A stretch of DNA of 28,309 bases from Bryobacteraceae bacterium (GTDB lineage Bacteria > Acidobacteriota > Terriglobia > Bryobacterales > Bryobacteraceae). How positions within the stretch are numbered: position 1 is the stretch's first letter; each line of letters starts with the position of its first letter. The position numbers and the translations under genes are program-made. The stretch spans positions 1 to 28,309 of the forward strand of contig JASHQT010000304.1 in NCBI GenBank assembly GCA_030039005.1, given 5' to 3'. Of this stretch, positions 23,203-28,309 are shown one piece after another. A model generated the notes under the pieces. The model was not told the origin of the DNA. It worked only from the letters and a program-made list of their open reading frames with translations, and did no database searches.

Positions 23203-24825
23203 ATGGCAGCCAAGCAGTTCCAGTTTCGTGCCGACGCGCGGCAAAGCATTTTACGTGGCGCGAGCGTACTGGCTGATGCCGTCCGCGTAACGCTAGGTCC
23301 TAAGTCCAAGTGCGTATTAATCGAGCGGAAATTCGGCCGTCCGCTGGTGTGCGATGACGGCGTCACCATCGCCAAAGAGGTGGAGCTGAAAGACCCGGAC
23401 GAGAACCTCGGTGCGCAAATGGTGCGCGAAGCCGCCGAGCGAACGGGAGATGCGGTCGGCGACGGTACTACCACTTCCACCTTACTTGCACACGCGATTC
23501 TTACGGAAGGAGTTCGCAATGTCGCCGCCGGTGCGAGCGCCGTGGACCTCAAGCGCGGGCTGGCGCGCGGGCTAAAGGCCGCGGTGGATTCGCTGCGCGC
23601 CCTGTCCCGCCCGGTGACGAGTCAGCGTGAAAAGGCGCAGGTGGCTGCAATTTCTGCGCACAATAACTCAACCATCGGCAACATGGTGGCGGAGGCCGTA
23701 GAGAAAGTCGGTGCCGAGGGCGCCATTACCGTCGAGGAATCCAAGAGCACCGAAACGGTGCTGGAGATCGTGGAAGGCATGCAGTTCGACCGGGGCTTCA
23801 TCTCGCCTTACTTTGTCACCGATCCGGAGGGGATGGAAGCCGCGCTGGAGGATCCGCTGATTCTGCTTCACGAGAAGAAAATCAGCAGCGTCAAGGATCT
23901 GCTGCCGCTACTCGAACAGGTGGTTCGGGCCGGCAAACCATTACTCATCATTTCCGAAGACGTGGAGGCGGAAGCGCTGGCCACGCTGGTGCTGAACAAG
24001 ATTCGCGGCGCGCTGCCGGGTGCCGCGGTGAAAGCGCCTGGGTTCGGCGACCGGCGCAAAGCGATGCTGCAGGACATCGCGATCCTCACCGGGGGCCAGC
24101 TCATCGCCGAGGAGCTGGGGATCAAGCTCGAAAACGTCGCACTGGACCAGCTGGGGAAGGCCAAGCGCGTGGTGATCGACAAGGACACGACTACGATCGT
24201 TGGCGGCGCGGGCCAGAAATCGGCGATTGATGGCCGATGCCGCGAGCTGCGCAAGCAGATCGAAGAGACAACGTCGGACTACGACAAAGAAAAACTCCAG
24301 GAGCGCCTGGCAAAACTCACTGGCGGAGTAGCGGTGATTCGTGTGGGTGCGCCTTCGGAATCCGAGTCCAAGAAGCTGAAGGAAGCCTTTGAGGACGCCA
24401 TCGCTGCCACCAAAGCTGCCGTCGCGGAGGGTGTGATTCCCGGCGCTGGCCTGGCCTTGCTGCGCGCCATCGACGCTATGGACGCCGAAGAGGCCAAGGC
24501 GCAAGAAGACGAGAAGACCGGGCTGCGCATTCTCAAGCGAGCGCTCGAAGCGCCCACGCGCCAGATCGCCGAAAACTCCGCTCTGGACGGCGGAGTGGTC
24601 GTGGATCGCATGCGAACGGGGAAAGGCAACATGGGCCTGGATGCCTCCACCGGCAAATTCGTGGATTTGATCGAAACGGGCATTATCGACGCGACCAAGG
24701 TGGTGCGCGTGGCGCTCGAAAACGCGGTCTCGGTGGCCAGCACGCTTTTGCTCACCGAAGCCACGATGACCGAAGAACGGGAAAAGAAACCGGAGCATGC
24801 ACCGGCTCCGGAGTACGCCGAGTAG
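23203..24825 (+). CDS. groEL: GroEL chaperonin (stand-alone paralogue)
   Basis: 540 residues, a full-length Hsp60. ATP-site residues are kept: [16 protein letters not shown], the Asp of [13 protein letters not shown], the phosphate loop [14 protein letters not shown] and the catalytic Asp in [26 protein letters not shown] replaces the usual GVVPGGGVAL (one Gly to Ala). The C-terminus ends in [16 protein letters not shown] without the GGM-rich tail. No groES is upstream, so this is probably an additional stress-specific copy using GroES encoded elsewhere. A strong GAGGAGG lies before the ATG. The -24/-12 promoter replaces the CIRCE operator or sigma-32 type signal, and no CIRCE inverted repeat is seen. 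The next gene starts 10 bases later. Confidence 0.97.
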   Translation: MAAKQFQFRADARQSILRGASVLADAVRVTLGPKSKCVLIERKFGRPLVCDDGVTIAKEVELKDPDENLGAQMVREAAERTGDAVGDGTTTSTLLAHAILTEGVRNVAAGASAVDLKRGLARGLKAAVDSLRALSRPVTSQREKAQVAAISAHNNSTIGNMVAEAVEKVGAEGAITVEESKSTETVLEIVEGMQFDRGFISPYFVTDPEGMEAALEDPLILLHEKKISSVKDLLPLLEQVVRAGKPLLIISEDVEAEALATLVLNKIRGALPGAAVKAPGFGDRRKAMLQDIAILTGGQLIAEELGIKLENVALDQLGKAKRVVIDKDTTTIVGGAGQKSAIDGRCRELRKQIEETTSDYDKEKLQERLAKLTGGVAVIRVGAPSESESKKLKEAFEDAIAATKAAVAEGVIPGAGLALLRAIDAMDAEEAKAQEDEKTGLRILKRALEAPTRQIAENSALDGGVVVDRMRTGKGNMGLDASTGKFVDLIETGIIDATKVVRVALENAVSVASTLLLTEATMTEEREKKPEHAPAPEYAE

Positions 24826-24835
24826 GAGGTTTCCA

Positions 24836-25279
24836 ATGGACGTTTCCACGAAGACCCGCACTCAGTTCATCGGCAGATTGCTTGGTCTTTACTGCCTGAT
24901 CGTGTCGCTGGTCATGGCGACGCACAAACAGAATCTGATCGAAATCGAGAACACGCTCGTTCATAACCCGGCGCTGTTGTACATTCTCGGCATCCTCACA
25001 CTGGTTGCGGGCCTCGCGATCGTGCTAGGTCACAACGTGTGGTCGGGCGGCGCGCTGCGCGTGACCGTGACGGCGCTCGGATGGGTGGCGCTGGCGAAGG
25101 GCGTATTGCTCATGCTGCCGGAGGCCGGCTCGGGCCTGTTACCGTACTTTCAATACGAGCGGTTATATTACATGTACGTCGCGATCACGTTGGTTTTGGG
25201 TGTTTATCTGACGTACGCGGGGTTTAAGCCGGATCGCGCCGCGGAGGATCGCCGGGAGCGGCCGCGCCTCGCCGCCTAA
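24836..25279 (+). CDS. Small integral membrane protein, four predicted helices
   Basis: 147 residues. Hydrophobic stretches at about 11-27 (FIGRLLGLYCLIVSLVM), 46-65 (ALLYILGILTLVAGLAIVLG), 72-92 (ALRVTVTALGWVALAKGVLLM) and 108-127 (YYMYVAITLVLGVYLTYAGF) predict four membrane helices. The C-terminus is charged (DRAAEDRRERPRLAA) and probably cytoplasmic. I do not recognise a named family. An excellent GGAGG site precedes the ATG, and the gene lies 10 bases after groEL, so it is co-transcribed from the sigma-54 promoter. A role in membrane stress is inferred from this context only. Confidence 0.8.
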   Translation: MDVSTKTRTQFIGRLLGLYCLIVSLVMATHKQNLIEIENTLVHNPALLYILGILTLVAGLAIVLGHNVWSGGALRVTVTALGWVALAKGVLLMLPEAGSGLLPYFQYERLYYMYVAITLVLGVYLTYAGFKPDRAAEDRRERPRLAA

Positions 25280-25324
25280 TTGCTGCCGCCGGCTAGCCAA
25301 TGGCGCGCAACTGACCTGTTTGCT

Positions 25325-25410
25325 CGTAGAGGCGTAGGCCGCGTTCTGGATGCCCGGCTGCGTAGCGGCGTTCACGATCTGCTCGTAAACCTTCGCATCC
25401 ATGTCGGAGA
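25325..25410 (-). pseudogene. RtcB-like N-terminal fragment (relic)
   Basis: The minus-strand frame reads VSDMDAKVYEQIVNAATQPGIQNAAYA. This resembles the RtcB RNA-ligase region just before the MPDxHxGYGFP metal-binding motif (EQVVNVATLPGIVxASYAMPD), but here the sequence turns to STSKQ and stops matching. Only about 27 residues are recognisable. It lies directly downstream of the archease-like relic, as expected for an archease-rtcB operon. Short, so chance resemblance is possible. Confidence 0.38.
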
Positions 25411-25426
25411 CCAGGACAGGCTAGAC

Positions 25427-25665
25427 GGCTCGCCCCAGGCCGGAGGTTTTAGCCCGTCTCTGTGTGTAGCTGCAAAACAGCTAAAGAGCATTCGTCGTGC
25501 GGCCATTTGGTACAGCAAGGCGTTCAGCCACTCAAACAGAAGTACTTCCAGATCAGTATCTTCCAGACTGGATCGGGACTTCAGCTCGGTGAGCGCGGGA
25601 GCTGCCTGCAAACGCTTCCGCCGGGTTTTCCCGATTCCGAATATCGGGTCCCGTCCCAATGCGCG
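25427..25665 (-). pseudogene. Decayed archease gene
   Basis: The best part reads SLEDTDLEVLLFEWLNALLYQMAARRMLFSCFAAT, then PAWGEP. This matches the archease core (DLEVLLVEWLNALLYEMATRRMLFSRFAV...AWGEPVD). Upstream, another frame gives GPDIRNRENPAEAFAG, resembling the ADIGVRGxGxTKAEAFEQA N-terminus, so at least one frameshift separates them. The C-terminal third (after WGEP) is missing and replaced by an RtcB-like fragment. No start codon fits. Archease activates the RtcB RNA ligase. Its loss inside an otherwise intact stress cluster suggests gene decay. Confidence 0.6.
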
Positions 25666-25744
25666 CCGCCGTTAGCACATGGCATTCTTACCACCAAGGC
25701 TCACACGGCCCTATGTCCAAAAGATACCTTCCCAACGCCGTCGC

Positions 25745-25765
25745 ACCCAGGTAAAATTACTGGGT
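25745..25765. promoter_or_regulatory. Dyad upstream of the response regulator
   Basis: ACCCAG-N9-CTGGGT, with an inner GTAA-AA-TTAC palindrome offset by one base, ends 12 bases before the ATG at 25778. It could be an operator or autoregulatory site for the response regulator. The AT-rich core stands out in GC-rich DNA. No binding evidence. Confidence 0.35.
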
Positions 25766-25777
25766 CGGAACACGCGC

Positions 25778-27196
25778 ATGGTTTCCCTGCTCATCATTGA
25801 TGACAGTCCGGACGTTCTGGAATCGCTTGCGGAGGTTTTGGCGCAACCCGGCGTTGAAGTGTTGACAGCCTCCGATTCGGAGCAAGGAATTGATCTGTTT
25901 CTCCGGCGGCGGCCCCAGGTTGTGCTTGCGGACCTGGTGATGCCCAAAATGAGCGGGCTGGATTTGCTGGATCGCATCATGGATGTCGATCCCGGCACGG
26001 AGGTTCTCCTGATGACCGGCCATCACTCCGCCGAAACCGCCGTGCGAGCGATCAAAAGCGGGGCGCGCGATTACTTGCAGAAACCGGTCTCGCCGGGCAC
26101 ATTGGTGAAAAAAGTCGGTGAAGCGGTCCAAGAGGCGCGAAGACGCCAACGTCTTCCGGAAATCGAAGAAGAAACGAGAACGCGGGCGAGCTTTCAAGGG
26201 ATCATTGGACGGAGCGTCCGGATTTGTGAGATGCTCTCGCGTATCCAGCGGATAGCGCCGCATTACCGCACCGCGCTGATCATTGGAGAAACCGGGACGG
26301 GTAAGGACCTGGTGGCGCGCGCCATCCACGATTTGAGCCCGGTCGCCCAGCAGCGCTTTGTGGTGCTGAATTGTTCGGCCGTCGTGGAAACCCTGTTTGA
26401 GAGCGAGCTGTTTGGACACGTGAAGGGTTCGTTCACGGGAGCAACGCACGACAAGCCGGGCTTATTTGAATTTGCGCACGGCGGAACCCTGTTTCTGGAC
26501 GAGATTGGCGATATGCCGCTGGGCACCCAGGCCAAGCTTCTGCGCGTGCTCCAGAACCAGGAGGTGCAGCGCGTCGGAGCGCTCCGGGCGCAGCGCGTGG
26601 ATGTGCGGGTGATCGCCGCCACCAACCACGATTTGCAAGCCGCCATCGCCAAAAAACGTTTCCGCGAGGACTTGTACTATCGGCTCTCCATGGTGGTGAT
26701 TCAAGCTCCACGGCTGGCCGATCGAAAAGAAGATCTCCCGTTGCTTGAGAAGCACTTCATTGCGCGCTTCGCCGCTCAGTACGGTAAGCAGATCCGCGCA
26801 TTGACCCCGCGCGCCGAGATGCTGCTGGCCCAACATACCTGGCCTGGGAACGTGCGCGAGCTGGAGAACGTCATCGGGCACGCAGCCATGATGGTTTCCG
26901 GGGACATGATCGATGTGGCGGATCTGCACGAGTACCTACAAGCGCCGCCCGGACAGAAGGAGCGATCCTTCGCCCTATCGCCGGCTCTATCGCCGGCTCT
27001 CGCGGCCGGCCCGGAACTGGACAGTTTTGCCGCGCAGGAACGGCTGCTCGTGGTGCGGGCGCTGGAATCGGCCGGAGGCAATCAGACGCAGGCCGCGCGC
27101 ATTTTGCGCATCAGCCGCGACAGGCTGCGGTATAAAGTCAAGAAATATAAGCTGGACGATCGGGATTTGCGGCGAGCGTCCGCCGCCGCGGTGTGA
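25778..27196 (+). CDS. NtrC-type sigma-54-dependent response regulator
   Basis: 472 residues. The receiver domain (about 1-118) has the acidic pair D8/D9, phosphoacceptor Asp52 (VVLADLVMP), Thr80 and Lys102 (QKP). The AAA+ domain (about 138-375) has Walker A GETGTGKD (170-177), ESELFGHVKGSFTGA with the sigma-54-contacting GSFTGA loop (217-222) and Walker B TLFLDEIGD (237-245). A Fis-type helix-turn-helix closes the protein (NQTQAARILRISRDRLRYKVKKY). A linker of two near-identical ALSP repeats joins the last two domains. No histidine kinase is nearby, so it is an orphan. It is the natural candidate activator for the -24/-12 promoters at 18.8-23.2 kb. The ATG at 25778 is preferred; upstream residues are not family-like. 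Confidence 0.93.
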   Translation: MVSLLIIDDSPDVLESLAEVLAQPGVEVLTASDSEQGIDLFLRRRPQVVLADLVMPKMSGLDLLDRIMDVDPGTEVLLMTGHHSAETAVRAIKSGARDYLQKPVSPGTLVKKVGEAVQEARRRQRLPEIEEETRTRASFQGIIGRSVRICEMLSRIQRIAPHYRTALIIGETGTGKDLVARAIHDLSPVAQQRFVVLNCSAVVETLFESELFGHVKGSFTGATHDKPGLFEFAHGGTLFLDEIGDMPLGTQAKLLRVLQNQEVQRVGALRAQRVDVRVIAATNHDLQAAIAKKRFREDLYYRLSMVVIQAPRLADRKEDLPLLEKHFIARFAAQYGKQIRALTPRAEMLLAQHTWPGNVRELENVIGHAAMMVSGDMIDVADLHEYLQAPPGQKERSFALSPALSPALAAGPELDSFAAQERLLVVRALESAGGNQTQAARILRISRDRLRYKVKKYKLDDRDLRRASAAAV

Positions 27197-28069
27197 TCAG
27201 CCGCGCCACAAACCAACGATCAAGAGCACAGCGTAGAGTGTCGTGAGGCCGAGAGCCTCCACGCCCACGCGCGTCAGCGGCATGCGCAGAGATTCCGCTT
27301 GCCTTTGGCGCCGCAGCTCCGCCCAGTAACCGATCGCCGCAATCCACAGCGCGACTGCGATCCAGGGCCGTGCCATCGAGGCAAAGACGACGGCGGCCGA
27401 GACCAGGACCACTTGACAGAACAACGCCGCGCGCTGGTTCTCACTCGCCGCCGGTCCGCCCTTGCGCGCCGCGATCCGCGCATCCAAACGGGCGTGCACC
27501 ACGAAAATTCCGGCCGTCGATTGCAATGCGCAAAGCAGCCACAGCAGCCAGCCCCAGGTGGGAATTCCGCCCGTCGCCGCCAGGCACGCCGCGAGACACG
27601 TGGACGACAAGGCCACCGCGCTCGTCACCTGGAACCATTCGGATCGCTGTTGATTGCGCACTGTGACCGCGACCGCCAGAGCCATGAATGCCGCGCCACC
27701 GGCCACGAGAGGCGCAAAAAGATGCCAGTCCCTGAAGTCCAGAAGTACGGCGCCGCAGACCAGCACGATGCACGCTCGAATCGCTACGGATCGCCGGGCG
27801 GCTTGTGTTTCGGCGTGCTCTTGCTTCCACGGGAAATGCTGGCGCGCCAATACGACCAAGGGATCTTTCAGGGAGAGTGCGCCGGCGATTGCAACCAGCG
27901 CCGCCAGCTCCAGCCAGTGAGCGCGGCGCAGAAGAATCGCGGCGGCGAAAAACGGCGTGAGCAGCATGGCCGTGGCACCATGTTCGCGTGGCAGGAACGC
28001 GGGTGCGCCTGCTTGCCCGGCCTGGTTGCCTGGCCCGGCAGGATTGCCCCGAATGACCGTCACCGCCAT
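27197..28069 (-). CDS. YwiC-like integral membrane protein
   Basis: 290 residues. The N-terminal FLPREHGATAMLLTPFFAAA is the signature of YwiC-like proteins (PREHGAWAMLLxPF). About eight hydrophobic segments follow (for example AALVAIAGALSL, VLVCGAVLLDF, LVAGGAAFMALAVAV, ALCALQ-like WLLWLLCALQSTAGIFVV and VVLVSAAVVFASM), with LFVLYAVLLIVGLW-like helix at the end. Function is unknown; homologues often sit near nitrosative or denitrification genes. The ATG at 28069 lies 2 bases after the stop of the di-iron repair gene. Its stop abuts the response-regulator stop with zero bases between (a shared TGATCA palindrome). Confidence 0.8.
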   Translation of the reverse strand: MAVTVIRGNPAGPGNQAGQAGAPAFLPREHGATAMLLTPFFAAAILLRRAHWLELAALVAIAGALSLKDPLVVLARQHFPWKQEHAETQAARRSVAIRACIVLVCGAVLLDFRDWHLFAPLVAGGAAFMALAVAVTVRNQQRSEWFQVTSAVALSSTCLAACLAATGGIPTWGWLLWLLCALQSTAGIFVVHARLDARIAARKGGPAASENQRAALFCQVVLVSAAVVFASMARPWIAVALWIAAIGYWAELRRQRQAESLRMPLTRVGVEALGLTTLYAVLLIVGLWRG

Positions 28070-28071
28070 CT

Positions 28072-28309
28072 TTATTCCATCCCCAGTAGCGCACTGCCGC
28101 GAGTCTGCTGCTCCAGTGCGATCGCGCGCGGAAACAGGATGTGGTTCTCCAGATGCACGTGCCAGTGCAGGTCGCGCTCGAATTCTTCCAGAGAGCGATA
28201 CAAGGCGTGACAACTCGCGCAGGCGCGGGCATGCGGCCGGTACCCATCGGCGAGAGCCCGCATCGCCGCCAGAATCTCACCGGCGCTTTCGTGTTCCGCG
28301 GTCATGACG
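28072..28309 (-). CDS. RIC/YtfE-type di-iron Fe-S repair protein (C-terminal part)
   Basis: The frame enters from the right window edge and covers about 78 residues. MTAEHESAGEILAAMRALADGY and SLEEFERDLHWHVHLENHILFPRAIAL are the last two hemerythrin-like helices of RIC (YtfE/ScdA/DnrN), with the conserved EH and HxHLEN iron ligands. These proteins repair Fe-S clusters damaged by NO or peroxide. The gene probably starts further right; the internal ATG at 28305 would remove half of the di-iron site. ACASCHAL contains a CxxCH where relatives have a single Cys, perhaps by chance. It is coupled to the YwiC-like gene (2-base gap). Confidence 0.83.
   Translation of the reverse strand, partial: VMTAEHESAGEILAAMRALADGYRPHARACASCHALYRSLEEFERDLHWHVHLENHILFPRAIALEQQTRGSALLGME

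Larger units (their letters stand above)
25280..25777. other. 498-base stretch without an intact gene
   Basis: It lies between the membrane protein and the response regulator. On the minus strand it holds degraded archease-like and RtcB-like fragments (listed separately). An imperfect dyad sits at 25745-25765 just before the response-regulator start, and a possible -24/-12-like element lies at 25681-25698 on the minus strand. No intact plus-strand gene is supported. Confidence 0.6.

Noticed and set aside
26976..27001. Short tandem repeat (ctatcgccggct twice) in the response-regulator gene
   Set aside because: Two in-frame copies encode part of a flexible linker; too short to be a mobile or CRISPR-like repeat.
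1..28309. CRISPR arrays, insertion sequences, integrases, rRNA or tRNA genes
   Set aside because: None seen: no regularly spaced repeats, no transposase or integrase motifs, no rRNA-like stretches, and no complete tRNA cloverleaf by eye.

Overview
The window looks like a piece of a GC-rich Acidobacteriota chromosome, most likely Solibacterales/Bryobacteraceae. The best lineage marker is the secreted protein at 272-2239: a seven-bladed SBBP beta-propeller followed by a C-terminal domain of the type expanded in Candidatus Solibacter (TIGR03437-like). This is recognition by eye; no 16S or other marker gene is present.

Layout. (1) 1-3540: the N-terminal part of a cobalamin-binding (BtuF-like) protein, divergent from the propeller protein; a 557-base non-coding stretch rich in inverted repeats; then truA. 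(2) 3757-9744: mixed housekeeping and accessory genes. These are a DUF433 antitoxin with a frameshifted DUF5615 PIN-like toxin, a nucleoside hydrolase, an NTF2-like protein, an MntR/DtxR regulator, a UDP-glucuronate decarboxylase, an intact HicB with a twice-frameshifted HicA, and a PD-(D/E)XK nuclease-like gene with two frameshifts. (3) 9892-13267: a membrane Fe-S oxidoreductase tail to tail with a chemoreceptor carrying a haem c motif. (4) 13340-18016: a tight operon of a FAAH-like amidase, a CapD/PglF-type 4,6-dehydratase, a NeuC/LegG-type hydrolysing 2-epimerase and a DegT-type aminotransferase, which is part of a bacillosamine or legionaminic-acid type sugar route; a convergent methyltransferase follows. 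(5) 18877-25279: a stress module with a 26-residue membrane peptide, phosphoribosyltransferase, CBS protein, erythromycin-esterase family protein, PolX-like helix-hairpin-helix protein, stand-alone CheB domain, GroEL paralogue and a small membrane protein. (6) 25325-28309: a decayed archease/RtcB-like stretch, an orphan NtrC-type sigma-54 response regulator, and a YwiC-like plus RIC di-iron repair pair cut by the window end.

The most interesting signal is in region 5. Near-identical -24/-12 (sigma-54) promoter elements, YTGG-N8-KTGCA, lie 27-28 nt before the start codons of three separate stress units: the 26-residue peptide, the esterase-CBS-phosphoribosyltransferase operon, and groEL plus the membrane protein. 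A sigma-54 activator with a GSFTGA loop is encoded 500 bases after the groEL operon. Together they look like a local sigma-54 stress regulon, and its archease/RtcB arm appears to have been lost.

Two further patterns stand out. All five single-nucleotide shifts between 4.4 and 9.6 kb fall in two toxin genes and one nuclease-like gene, while both antitoxins and all housekeeping genes read through. All six convergent gene pairs overlap or abut, with at most 2 bases between stop codons, leaving no room for separate terminators.
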